Of a DNA stretch of 64,000 bases, positions 1-8,595 are shown piece after piece. A program made the translations under genes and the position numbers. The notes beneath the pieces were generated by a model, which saw only the letters and a program-made list of their open reading frames with translations, was not told the DNA's origin and made no database searches. This DNA is from Palsa-504 sp963767565. Lineage in GTDB: Bacteria > Actinomycetota > Actinomycetes > Streptosporangiales > Streptosporangiaceae. How positions within the stretch are numbered: position 1 is the stretch's first letter; each line of letters opens with the position of its first letter. The stretch is from the NCBI GenBank assembly GCA_963767565.1, contig CAVYEG010000001.1, positions 124,001 to 188,000 of the forward strand, in the 5' to 3' direction.

Positions 1-1226
1 ACGAGCTGATAGGTGTATCCGGCCACGGCCCGCAGCTCGATCGTCACCACGTCGTCGGTCACCCGGCGCCCGTTCGGGAAGCCGGCCGGGTCGCCGCCGA
101 TCAGCCCGAGGGTACTGAACGTCTTCGAGCTGGGCGGCGTGGGCGCGATCGAGGTGTTCAGCCGCAGCATGTCGGCCAGCACCGGCCCGGTGTAGTTGGT
201 GAAGCCCTTGACCACGGTGCCAGGCAGGCCGGTGAGCAGGATCGCCTCCAGGTCGGTACGCGGCGTCCCGGCCTGGGCCAGCGCGTCCACGTGGGAGAAC
301 GAGTTGGGGTACAGGGTGTTCAGCAGCCCGGCCAGCGCGGGCTGGGTCACGTACTGGGCGAACCGCTTGTCGTCCGCGGGGGGCAGCGAGTTCCACAGGT
401 CCTTGTCGCCCATCGGGATCAGGACCTCGTTGACCAGCGGGTTGCCCAGCCGGGAGACCTGCACGAACGGCCCGACGGTGACGTACTCGCCCCGGTCGGC
501 GTCGTAGATGCGGGCCTTCTGGCGGCTGGCCGTGGTCCACACCCCGATGGTCGGGTGGCCGGAGGTGGTCACCGCGGTGATCGGTACCTGGATCGCGATC
601 GAGTGCACGTTCAGGTCGTTGGTGGCGTTGACCCCGGGCATCGACTTCAGGGCGCCCATCGGCGCGTGCAGTTGCTCGAACGGCCGCAGGTCGCCCAGGT
701 CGAAGATCGAGCCCAGGTCGACGAAGAAGGCCTCGGCGCGCTGGCCGGCGAACACGGTCGTCCCGCCGCTCAGGTGGTTGACCGCGGCACTGGCCAGGCT
801 GGCGTAGTTCGGCGTGGACAGCGGCCCGATGTTGCACGGCGGGCAGGGCAGGTTGGTGCCCAGCGTGGTGGTCCGCCCGTGGGAGGTCACGGTGACGTCG
901 TAGGTCTGGACCCGGTTCCAGTTCGGGTCGCTCAGCGACGAGATCGTGCCGGTGTTGTACAGGAAGATGCCGGGGTTGCGCACCGTGGTGCGGAAGCGGA
1001 ACCCGTAGGTGATGTCCGCCTGGCCGTCCCCGTTGTTGTCGATGTGGATCTGGTACAGGACGTCGTCGCCGAACTCGTAGAAGTTCGGGCCGCCGGCCGG
1101 GAGCTGCAGCGGGATGTAGTTGGCGATCAGCGTGACGGTGCTACCCGCGCTGACGAACGCGTACAGGTCCGTGCTGTCGGCCACCGGGTCCTTGGAGATC
1201 TCCGGCGCCTCGCGATGCGATGACAT
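1..1226 (-). CDS. DUF4331 family protein (3' end outside window)
   Basis: The minus strand reads from an ATG at 1226 (MSSHREAPEISKDP) without a stop to the window edge, so the C-terminus is missing. The opening MSSHREAP and the following ADSTDLYAFVS are typical of DUF4331, a family of secreted or envelope proteins of unknown role. The visible 408 residues include a conserved FGDDVLYQIHIDNNGDG stretch and several Asn/Asp-rich strands, consistent with a beta-rich fold. No signal peptide is visible, and the neighbour at 1264-1587, transcribed first, is a Tat-exported protein. Family call is confident; function is unknown. Confidence 0.85.
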   Translation of the reverse strand, partial: MSSHREAPEISKDPVADSTDLYAFVSAGSTVTLIANYIPLQLPAGGPNFYEFGDDVLYQIHIDNNGDGQADITYGFRFRTTVRNPGIFLYNTGTISSLSDPNWNRVQTYDVTVTSHGRTTTLGTNLPCPPCNIGPLSTPNYASLASAAVNHLSGGTTVFAGQRAEAFFVDLGSIFDLGDLRPFEQLHAPMGALKSMPGVNATNDLNVHSIAIQVPITAVTTSGHPTIGVWTTASRQKARIYDADRGEYVTVGPFVQVSRLGNPLVNEVLIPMGDKDLWNSLPPADDKRFAQYVTQPALAGLLNTLYPNSFSHVDALAQAGTPRTDLEAILLTGLPGTVVKGFTNYTGPVLADMLRLNTSIAPTPPSSKTFSTLGLIGGDPAGFPNGRRVTDDVVTIELRAVAGYTYQL

Positions 1227-1263
1227 GAATTACCTCACTGGTTCGAACGGGCAGCGGGCCGGG

Positions 1264-1587
1264 TCAGCCGAGCGCCCGGGCGATCCGGGCGGTCAGCTCC
1301 TTGTCCTGCAGCTGGACCTGGCTGGTTCCGTAGAACACCTCGATGTCCCCGGACTTGGTGTCGCGCACGTGCACCACGATGGGACCGGAGGGCAGCGGCT
1401 TCACCATGTCGTCGTCGCCAGGTGCCGGGCGGTCGGTGGCCGCCCGGGCCTGGGTCGCGCCCATGGCGGTGACGGCCAGGCCGGCCGCGCCGGCGGTGGC
1501 AGCCCCCTGAAGCAGGGAACGCCGGGACAGGCGGCGCGAGCCGGACGATCCAGGTTCGGCCGCGTGCGTTTCGTCCTGACTGGGCAT
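1264..1587 (-). CDS. Small Tat-signal secreted protein
   Basis: A 107-residue protein with a twin-arginine signal: RRLSRRSLLQGAATAGAAG, a hydrophobic stretch and a probable AQARAAT cleavage region near residue 50. The mature part is only about 55 residues, acidic then mixed, with no cofactor-binding cysteines. A GAAAGG ribosome site precedes the ATG. It lies 37 bases upstream of the DUF4331 gene on the same strand, so the two probably form an operon. It could be an envelope partner of the DUF4331 protein; that is inference from position only. Confidence 0.75.
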   Translation of the reverse strand: MPSQDETHAAEPGSSGSRRLSRRSLLQGAATAGAAGLAVTAMGATQARAATDRPAPGDDDMVKPLPSGPIVVHVRDTKSGDIEVFYGTSQVQLQDKELTARIARALG

Positions 1588-1803
1588 GACGATCCTTTCG
1601 AGGGCTCAGAGCCAGCGATGATTACTCAGAGTGTTGAAAGCTGAGCATAACGTCGTCAAGCCCGCGTCCCCGGCTTTTGGGCGGCCGGCGCGGCGGGCGT
1701 GTCGCCCCGGGGGCACCACTGCGCCACCCGCAGGCCCGGCCGTGACCATCCGGCCGGGCCTGCGGCGCGGAATGATCGGCTGCGGTCAGCGGTTGGCGCG
1801 GGC

Positions 1804-2502
1804 ATGACAACCACGGGCATGACAACCACGGGCATGACAACCATAGGCATCATCGGCAGCGGGATGATCGGCGGCACGGTAGCCCGGCTCAGCGTGGCCG
1901 CCGGGCACCGGGTCGTGCTGAGCAACTCCCGCGGCCCGGAGACCCTCGCCGAGCTCGCGGCCGAACTCGGCCCGCTCGCCACCGCCGCCACCGCCGAGCA
2001 GGCCGCCGAGGCCGGTGACCTGGTGGTGGTCAGCGTCCCGGTCAAGGCGTTCGGCGAGATCCCGGCCAAGCCGCTGGCGGGCAAGCCCGCCCTCGACACC
2101 GGCAACTACTACCCGCAGCGCGACGGGAACATCACCGAGCTCCAGACCGGCGCGCTCACCAGCAGCGCCCTGCTCCAGCGCTACCTGCCGGACGCGCACG
2201 TGGTGAAGGTGTTCAACAACATCTTCTTCAGGCACCTGGGTGCCCTGGCCCGGCCGTCCGGTGCCGATGACCGCACCGCGCTGCCCATCGCCGGCGATGA
2301 CGCCGCCGCCAAGGCAGCCACGACCGCGTTCCTCGACTCGATCGGCTACGACGCCGTCGACGGCGGTTCCCTGGCCGACAGCTGGCGCCAGGAACCCGGC
2401 ACCCCCGTCTACGGCACCCCTTACGGTCCGTTCTCGGACGAGGCGGGCACCCCCGCCGACGCCGCCCGCATCCGCATCGATCTGATCGGCGCCCACCGTT
2501 AG
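1804..2502 (+). CDS. NADP-binding reductase, F420-dependent NADP oxidoreductase-like
   Basis: The protein opens with a Rossmann motif GIIGSGMIGGTVA followed by AGHRVVLSNSRGPETL, the signature of the NADPH:F420 oxidoreductase/NAD(P)-binding F420 family. The basic SNSRG loop suggests NADP rather than NAD. Total length is about 232 residues, near the family norm. The start is ambiguous: a 15-bp unit is repeated three times so that ATGs at 1804, 1819 and 1834 are all in frame (MTTTG, MTTTG, MTTIG), and the third sits directly before the Rossmann strand. No co-transcribed neighbour is visible. Confidence 0.75.
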   Translation: MTTTGMTTTGMTTIGIIGSGMIGGTVARLSVAAGHRVVLSNSRGPETLAELAAELGPLATAATAEQAAEAGDLVVVSVPVKAFGEIPAKPLAGKPALDTGNYYPQRDGNITELQTGALTSSALLQRYLPDAHVVKVFNNIFFRHLGALARPSGADDRTALPIAGDDAAAKAATTAFLDSIGYDAVDGGSLADSWRQEPGTPVYGTPYGPFSDEAGTPADAARIRIDLIGAHR

Positions 2503-2602
2503 GGCTGCCGCGGGTTCGCCCGGAACGCTGCCTCGCCGGCGGCGCGTTCATGCTGGCCGGCGTCATCCTGGTCCGCGTCGATGAGACCAAGCGCCTCGAG
2601 CG

Positions 2603-3769
2603 CTAGCACGCCTGGTAAGAGGCGTGGTACGTCGACGGAGCCTTCCCGTCGAGGTAACCGTTCCCGTTCGGCACCAGGAACAAGGTGATCGACCACTGGT
2701 CGCATGAGCTGTTGTCGGGGCTCTCGGCGGGCTGCTGATGGCTGGTGAACGTGACCGAGGCCGCCTCGCCTCCCGAGCCCGTGCCCGTGATGCTGGTGAG
2801 CGTCTCGTCCGAGTCGGTGGTCGAACCGTAGCCGGCATCGAAGGAAGACTGCGGGTACGGCTGCAGCTGCTGGTCGAGCAGGCTGTCGTAGGCCTGGTAG
2901 TCGTGCGCGTTGATGGCCGTGAAGTAGCTGTTCAGGAACGCGGTGACCTGCGGTGCGGCGGCGTTGCCGGCCGCGGCGGCGGACACCGCCACGGTGCCGC
3001 TGCTCGTGCTCGCCGACGCGCTGGTCGGCGGCGCCGTCGTGGGTGCCGTCGGGCTGGTCGGTGCCGATTGCGTCGCGGAGATGCTCGCGCTCGGCGTGGG
3101 CGGGGTGGCTATTGAATTGTGAGAATGATCCGCTACCAGCGCGTATGCGCCGCCTCCGACCGCTAGGAAGGCGATCACGGCCACGGCTATGAAAATGCCC
3201 TTGTTCCGCCGGCCGGGCGGGCGGCGAGCGGGCGCAGGACGGCCGGGTCCTGGCTGGCCGGGCCCGCCGTAGCCCGGCTGAGGATAGTCAGGCTGGGGGT
3301 AGCCAGGCGGAGGATAGCCAGGCTCGGCGTATCCGGGCTGGGCGTAAGCAGGCAGCTGCGCGGTGGGATCGACGTACGCCGGATCGGGGTGGGCAGGTGC
3401 TGCGGGGGTCGGCTCGGCATAAGCGGGCCCGGCCGTCATGGTCTCCCGGAAATTGTCCAGGCCCATGAAGGTGTCACCGAACTCGTCCTGCTCCGGACCG
3501 TTGCCTCCGGGACCGCCGTAGGGCGCCTGGCCGGGCGCGCCGCCGTACGGCGCCTGGCCGGGCGCGCCGCCGTACGGTCCGGTGGGCGCCCATGCGTCGG
3601 GTGATGGCGCGGACGGACCCGGGCCAGGCGAGTCGTAGCCCTCCGGCCGCGGCTGTTCGGCCATGGCGGTCGGCTCGTACTGCGGCGGATCATGGAACTC
3701 CGTGCCGCACCATGTGCAGAATCGTGTCGTGCCGGACCGCTCCCGGCCGCATGACGTGCAGAAGGTCAT
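2603..3769 (-). CDS. Zinc-ribbon membrane protein with NTF2-like C-terminal domain
   Basis: 388 residues. The N-terminus is a zinc ribbon with two CxxC pairs (CTSCGRE, CTWCGTE). Then comes a long Pro/Gly/Tyr/Gln-rich segment with repeated YGGAPGQAP units and PGY repeats, a single membrane helix near residue 190 (IFIAVAVIAFLAVGGGAYAL), a Ser/Thr/Pro linker, and a folded C-terminal domain of about 120 residues starting TAFLNSYFTAINAHDYQAY, which resembles NTF2-like folds. The predicted topology puts the ribbon in the cytoplasm and the NTF2-like part outside. It is the last gene of a four-gene set with an ATPase and a second zinc-ribbon membrane protein. Confidence 0.7.
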   Translation of the reverse strand: MTFCTSCGRERSGTTRFCTWCGTEFHDPPQYEPTAMAEQPRPEGYDSPGPGPSAPSPDAWAPTGPYGGAPGQAPYGGAPGQAPYGGPGGNGPEQDEFGDTFMGLDNFRETMTAGPAYAEPTPAAPAHPDPAYVDPTAQLPAYAQPGYAEPGYPPPGYPQPDYPQPGYGGPGQPGPGRPAPARRPPGRRNKGIFIAVAVIAFLAVGGGAYALVADHSHNSIATPPTPSASISATQSAPTSPTAPTTAPPTSASASTSSGTVAVSAAAAGNAAAPQVTAFLNSYFTAINAHDYQAYDSLLDQQLQPYPQSSFDAGYGSTTDSDETLTSITGTGSGGEAASVTFTSHQQPAESPDNSSCDQWSITLFLVPNGNGYLDGKAPSTYHASYQAC

Positions 3770-3845
3770 TCCCGCCCGACTCCATCCCGACTTCTCATAG
3801 CGACATTGAAGCCCCTCCCGGGGAGGGCCTCAATGACTCCCGTCG

Positions 3846-4397
3846 TTATTTCCGCTCCGGATCCTGCCGATCATCGGTCCCGGCTCGGTCCTCCGGACCG
3901 CCCTTGACGTCGTGATCCAGCCATGACTCCGGCCCGTGCTCGCCTGGCACCGACCAGGCATCGCCTGGCGTCATCTCGTGGTCCGCGCTGCCCTCCGTCC
4001 CCTCCGGCCCGGGGGCCTCGGCTGTGCTCATCCCGGGCACTTCGGGTCCGCTCATCCCGGGCAGTTCCGGTCCGCCCAGGCCCGGCAGTTCCATCCCGCC
4101 CAGGCCCGGCACTTCCATCCCGCCCAGACCGGGCAACTCCATGCCGCCCAGACCGGGCAACTCCGTGCCGCCCAGGCCCGGCAACTCCGTGCCGCTTAGA
4201 CCGGGCAACTCCGTGCCGCCCAGACCGGCCAACGCCGCCCCGGCCACGGCCAGCAGCTCCAGCCCGCCGCCCGTGCCGGGCAGTTCCGGTCCGCTGAGCC
4301 CGGGCAGTTCAGGTCCGCTGAGCCCCGGCAGCTCCGTCTCGCCGGCCGGCTCGCCTTGGCCGGCGATGTCGCTGACCTCGTGCCAGATCTCACTCAT
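3846..4397 (-). CDS. Octapeptide-repeat (ELPGLGG-type) protein
   Basis: 183 residues. A short N-terminus (MSEIWHEVSDIAGQ) leads into about a dozen 8-residue repeats of the form E-L-P-G-L-G/S-G-X, followed by an acidic tail ending in DDRQDPERK. The repeats recall elastin-like or collagen-like low-complexity spacers and carry no membrane helix or cysteines. The start overlaps the last codons of the upstream ATPase by four bases (ATGA), showing translational coupling. Function is unknown; it may be a flexible spacer or scaffold for the ATPase cassette. Confidence 0.65.
   Translation of the reverse strand: MSEIWHEVSDIAGQGEPAGETELPGLSGPELPGLSGPELPGTGGGLELLAVAGAALAGLGGTELPGLSGTELPGLGGTELPGLGGMELPGLGGMEVPGLGGMELPGLGGPELPGMSGPEVPGMSTAEAPGPEGTEGSADHEMTPGDAWSVPGEHGPESWLDHDVKGGPEDRAGTDDRQDPERK
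4040..4330 (-). repeat. 24-bp tandem repeats encoding the octapeptides
   Basis: The coding repeats correspond to a 24-base unit in tandem, best preserved at 4040-4220, then interrupted, then seen again at 4276-4330. Third positions vary little, so the array looks recently amplified. Confidence 0.75.
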
Positions 4398-7192
4398 GTG
4401 TGACTTCCTTCCGCATCGGCCGCGACCGCCGCCCCGGCCGCGGGAATGATCCCCAGCCGCGCCGCCACCGCGGCCGGCCAGGCCGGCGAGAACCGCATCG
4501 TCCGCACCGCCATCGCGTGCAGGAACAGGCAGTAAGCGGCGTCACTTCGCTCCGGCTCGGCCGCGGGCAGCGCCGGGAACGCGCCCACCTGCGCCCGCAA
4601 CAGCCCGATCAACCCGCTCCAGCGCCCGGCCAGTTCCGCCGCCGGCAGCCCCTTCACCTCCAGGCCGGCCACCGCGTCCTTGATCCGGTTGACCGTGACC
4701 GGATCGCCGACCATGGCCAGCCCGGCCCCGCGGTAGGCGCAGCGCGCCCGGCACGGCTCGCAGGCCCCGAACGGCGCCGCGGACGCGGCCGCCACCGGCC
4801 CGGGCGCGGACGGCTGCAGCACCGGCGTCACCGTGATGTGCGAGGCCTCGGCGAACTCGTCGCTGTAGGCCAGGATCTCGCCGGTCTGCAGCCGGGTGGC
4901 GAACCGCAGCTGCGACTCGTCCAGCCCCATGGTCTCGCCCAGGAAGCGGCGGTCGTCCTCGGCGGTGAGCCGGTGCATCAGCTTCAGGTTAGTGTTCTTG
5001 ACCGCGTCCTGGACCAGCTTGGTGGGCAGCTGCTCGGCGATGATCACGCCCTCGCCGTACTTGCGGTTCTCGGCCAGCGTGTTCGCGAACGCCTCGGCCG
5101 CCTTCTCCTTGGCCTGGGCGTCCTCGGCCGCCTTGCCGCCCTGCGGCCGGGCCAGCAGCCGGTGCGCTTCTTCCACCAGGGTGACGTGCACCAGGTCCGG
5201 CGAGGCCCCGCGCACCGCCTGGTAGTGCTCGGTGACCGCGTTGAGCAGCAGCGCCATCATCAGGGCCTGCTCGTCGCCCGAGCCGAGCGACTTGAGCTCC
5301 AGGATCACCGGGTGGTCGAGCAGCCGGGCGATGTCGTTGGGCTGGTCGGTGAGGAACACCGACGCGGTGACGCCCCGGATCAGCTGCTGGGCCCGGCGGA
5401 TGGACGCCGCCTCGATGTTGGCCCGGACCTCGCCCGCGTAGCCGAGGTCGGCGGTGACCTCCCCCATGGCCCGCATGAACTCCACCGCCGTCGGCCACGA
5501 CCGAGGACCGGAAGCAGGGGAACCGGAAAAGGAAACACGCTCCGAAGCCAGGAACCCGGTCCGCAGGTAGGTCAGGCTGAGCGCGTCGGAGTAGATCGAC
5601 GGCAGCGGCTCCCACAGCCCGAACGCCGCCTTGAAGCAGGCCAGCAGGTTGGCCATGTGCTCGCCGACCAGGACGCCCCGCGGCACCTCGAACGGGTTGA
5701 ACCGCAGCGGCCGCCCGCCCTCGTCGCCGACGGTACAGATCTCCAGCTCGGCGAAGCCCGGCTCGGCGGCCAGCCTGCGGTAGTCGTCGGCATCGGAGTT
5801 GACCGGCTCGATGACCAGGAACGGGATCCGGTGATCGAGCCACAGCTGGCGCAGGATCTCCATGGCCGTGGTGGTCTTGCCGCTGCCGGTGCTCCCGGCC
5901 AGCAACGCGTGCTTGGTCAGGCTCTGCACCGGCAGCATGACCGGACGGCTGGAACCGGCCACGTGGCCGAGCCTGATGGCGGGCCCGGCGGACCGGACCG
6001 CCTCGGAGTGGCCGAACTGCCCGCGCCGGACCCGGAACCCGGGCACGGTCCCGTCCACCGCGATCGGCAGCCGGAACGCGCAGCTGGCGTCCCGGGCGTC
6101 GCCGATGACGCTGAGCAGCTGCAGCTGCGGGTCAGGCGGATCCGGCCGCGCCCAGATCTCCTGGCGGCCCGGCAGCAGCCCGAAGTCGATGGCGGCCAGG
6201 TTGTAGCCGGCCAGCCCCCGCTCCCGGTCGTTCGCGGGCCGCCGCACCTCGTAAGCGGAGACCGTCCGCTCGCGGTCCAGGTGGCTGCCCTGGCCGGGAT
6301 CGGCGGGAGAGATGGCCGAGGCCACCGTCTCCACGATGCCGGGCGGCAGCCGCCCGGGCGCCGCGACCTGGATCCGCAGCGCGAACGCCTTATGGCCCAG
6401 CCGCCGGGAGAAATCGCGGAACGTCCGCTCGGCGTCCACCGCGAACGCGTCCGGTGCGATCTTCTGGCGGCCGAAGTACAGGCCGCCCTCCCGCTGGTCC
6501 TCGCGGGCCAGCCGTCCGTAGAACGTGGCCAGGCTGAGCAGCCGCTGCCCGAACGAGGCCGGCAGCTGGATCGGGAGCACCGCGGCCGACACGACCAGCG
6601 GCGTTGAGCTGGACTGCAGCGCCGAGTAGACCCCGGACCAGTCGTTGTCCGACCAGTTGAACGGGACGGCCGAGAAGTAGTACGCCACCTGGGCGTCCGG
6701 CCGGGATGGCAGGCCGACCAGCTCGTGGCGAGTGATCACCGCCGAGTCCACCGGCTGATCGGCCGGGAACGGCCGCAGCAGCGCGGCGACCTGGGCCTCG
6801 TCCGGGACGAGCGTCCCGGTGACGTGCCGCGGCAGCGCGGCGTGCAGCTGCGTGCTCAGCCGCTCGGCCCGGCCCGCGACCTCGCCTGGGTCCGGGCCCC
6901 AGACCCGCCCGAGCAACGCCACCGACACCGGCACCGAATCCCGCGGGTCCACGCTGACGCGCAGGTCGAGGGCGGCGTTCAGGGCGGGATCGGAGAAGCC
7001 GTTCAGGAAGCCCTGCTGCTCGCCGAGCGCCTTGGCCAGCCGGTCGGCGCGGGACAGGCCCTGGTACTCCCGCGCCTCGAGCAGGTCCACCGCGGAGTCG
7101 ACCCGCACCGCGAAGTACGCGTTGGGGACGGGCGCTCCCGCGCCGGGGACCAGACCCGGCGGGGGAGCACTGACCAGGCGGAATGCCCCCAT
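4394..7192 (-). CDS. HerA/VirB4-superfamily ATPase
   Basis: 932 residues. Residues 1-400 are an alpha/beta region without a family name I can assign. Walker A is GSTGSGKTT at 433-441 and Walker B is VTLVEEAH near 670-676, with ANTLAENRKYGEGVIIAEQLP downstream as in HerA, VirB4 and DUF87 ATPases. A C-terminal Cys cluster at 811, 814 and 818 (CEPCRARC) may bind a metal. Such ATPases form hexamers that pump DNA or protein. The gene follows the zinc-ribbon membrane protein by 9 bases and overlaps the octapeptide-repeat gene by 4. No nuclease such as NurA lies beside it, which argues against a classical HerA-NurA repair pair. Confidence 0.75.
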   Translation of the reverse strand: MGAFRLVSAPPPGLVPGAGAPVPNAYFAVRVDSAVDLLEAREYQGLSRADRLAKALGEQQGFLNGFSDPALNAALDLRVSVDPRDSVPVSVALLGRVWGPDPGEVAGRAERLSTQLHAALPRHVTGTLVPDEAQVAALLRPFPADQPVDSAVITRHELVGLPSRPDAQVAYYFSAVPFNWSDNDWSGVYSALQSSSTPLVVSAAVLPIQLPASFGQRLLSLATFYGRLAREDQREGGLYFGRQKIAPDAFAVDAERTFRDFSRRLGHKAFALRIQVAAPGRLPPGIVETVASAISPADPGQGSHLDRERTVSAYEVRRPANDRERGLAGYNLAAIDFGLLPGRQEIWARPDPPDPQLQLLSVIGDARDASCAFRLPIAVDGTVPGFRVRRGQFGHSEAVRSAGPAIRLGHVAGSSRPVMLPVQSLTKHALLAGSTGSGKTTTAMEILRQLWLDHRIPFLVIEPVNSDADDYRRLAAEPGFAELEICTVGDEGGRPLRFNPFEVPRGVLVGEHMANLLACFKAAFGLWEPLPSIYSDALSLTYLRTGFLASERVSFSGSPASGPRSWPTAVEFMRAMGEVTADLGYAGEVRANIEAASIRRAQQLIRGVTASVFLTDQPNDIARLLDHPVILELKSLGSGDEQALMMALLLNAVTEHYQAVRGASPDLVHVTLVEEAHRLLARPQGGKAAEDAQAKEKAAEAFANTLAENRKYGEGVIIAEQLPTKLVQDAVKNTNLKLMHRLTAEDDRRFLGETMGLDESQLRFATRLQTGEILAYSDEFAEASHITVTPVLQPSAPGPVAAASAAPFGACEPCRARCAYRGAGLAMVGDPVTVNRIKDAVAGLEVKGLPAAELAGRWSGLIGLLRAQVGAFPALPAAEPERSDAAYCLFLHAMAVRTMRFSPAWPAAVAARLGIIPAAGAAVAADAEGSHT

Positions 7193-7201
7193 GGCCGTCC
7201 G

Positions 7202-8245
7202 CTATAGGCCGATGTCGGTGACTTGGACCGAGCTCCCGATGATGCCCTGGCCCTGCGGGGCGAGCTGGCCGACCGCGACGTCGATCCCCTCCCTGGCCGT
7301 GCTGTGCATGGCCTCGCGCATGGCGCGGGCCGAGTCGTAGCGCAGCGTGCTGTACAGCTCGTTGCCCCGGCCCAGAGCCGACTGCCAGATCCGGGCGATG
7401 AGCATGCACAGGGCGCGGAACGGCGACAGCTTCAGCCAGAACGTCCAGCCCACGTACAGGTCCTGGCCCCAGGCGAAGCAGGCGATGAAACCGGTGAACA
7501 GGTCGCGGCGCAGCTCCAGGTACTCCCGGCTGCCCTCGCCGGGCAGCCGCAGCCGCCGGACCTGGGCCGAATCCAGCGGGGTCTCGTGGCGGCGCAGGGT
7601 CCAGACGATGTGCTCGAAGACGGTAGGCGACGCCGGGGCCTTGCCGTCCACGGTCAGCTTCCACTCCGACATCAGGGCCGGCACGGGCAACAGCCAGAAC
7701 AGGAAGAACATCGCGATCGAGATCAGGCTCCCGCAGATCCAGTACAGCCGGAAGCTCGTCGAGAGGCCGAGTCCGGCCAGGCCGACGACGGTGAAGAAGA
7801 TCCCGGCCAGGAATGCGCCTACCGCGTAGATGACCCAGTACGTCAGAAGCCGGGCGAGCACGGCCTTCAGGTACCGGGCATTGGCAATGGGGTCGAATGG
7901 CTGCTCGGGTACCTGCTCGTACCGCAGCCGCCCGCCCTGATAGACCGTGTTCGGCCCGGCCTGTCCCAGTCCTGCTTCTGCGGCCAGCGCCGTCTCCACC
8001 CGCCCGCTGTTACCGGGCCACAGGGGCGGTTGAGGCTCGGATGACATCCTTGTCCCTGACCCCGGCCGGGACGACCGGACCGGCTCAGGCCCGGGAGCAG
8101 GCGCCGGTCCCGGGCCGGTGGACCTGGTCACCGTCGGCGCGGAGAACTCGCTCGTTCTCGCGTCCGGGGCCGGCCGTCCGCAGTTCCCGCAGAACGCGTC
8201 GTTGCCGGTAAGCGGCGTACTGCAATACGTGCATGTTCCTGCCAT
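7202..8245 (-). CDS. Zinc-ribbon multi-pass membrane protein
   Basis: Starts at ATG 8245 behind a good GGGAGAAG ribosome site; an upstream in-frame ATG at 8320 lacks one. The N-terminus is a zinc ribbon (CTYCSTPL, FCGNCGRP). After a disordered linker come two or three membrane helices (residues about 130-200: LLTYWVIYAVGAFLAGIFF, WICGSLISIAMFFLFWLLP), then a soluble domain with FTGFIACFAWGQDLYVGW. It is the first gene of the four-gene cassette and probably anchors the ATPase at the membrane. No named family recognised. Confidence 0.65.
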   Translation of the reverse strand: MAGTCTYCSTPLTGNDAFCGNCGRPAPDARTSEFSAPTVTRSTGPGPAPAPGPEPVRSSRPGSGTRMSSEPQPPLWPGNSGRVETALAAEAGLGQAGPNTVYQGGRLRYEQVPEQPFDPIANARYLKAVLARLLTYWVIYAVGAFLAGIFFTVVGLAGLGLSTSFRLYWICGSLISIAMFFLFWLLPVPALMSEWKLTVDGKAPASPTVFEHIVWTLRRHETPLDSAQVRRLRLPGEGSREYLELRRDLFTGFIACFAWGQDLYVGWTFWLKLSPFRALCMLIARIWQSALGRGNELYSTLRYDSARAMREAMHSTAREGIDVAVGQLAPQGQGIIGSSVQVTDIGL

Positions 8246-8595
8246 GGCTCTTCTCCCATGAAAAGAAAATAGAATCGGGCAAACAACCTGGTTGCGAGCC
8301 AAAATGACAGCCGTCCCCATTGCGAGACCTGCGCAGATGAAGAAACGGTCGATGCAGGCCAGTTAAATTAAGCGCTGAATAAGGGCATGCACGTCTCACG
8401 CCGACTCCTCCCCAGACGCGCGGCTCGCGCCACGTGTCCCGTGGCCGAGCATATGCCCTCCTTGTGAATCAGACATAGGGGTCAGAACTGCCGCCAATGT
8501 CACGGTTTGGTCACGCCGCGCGGCCGGAAACGGCGCCCAGCCGCCGAGCACCGGTGATCTGGCCAGGTCGGGCCGACGCTACGCTGGATTCCGAT

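Noticed and set aside
4040..4330. 24-bp repeats as a CRISPR
   Set aside because: Units are contiguous without spacers and lie inside a coding frame.
4400..6607. A 735-codon + strand frame opposite the HerA-like ATPase
   Set aside because: Arg/Gly/Pro/His/Gln-rich noise; the minus strand carries clear Walker motifs.
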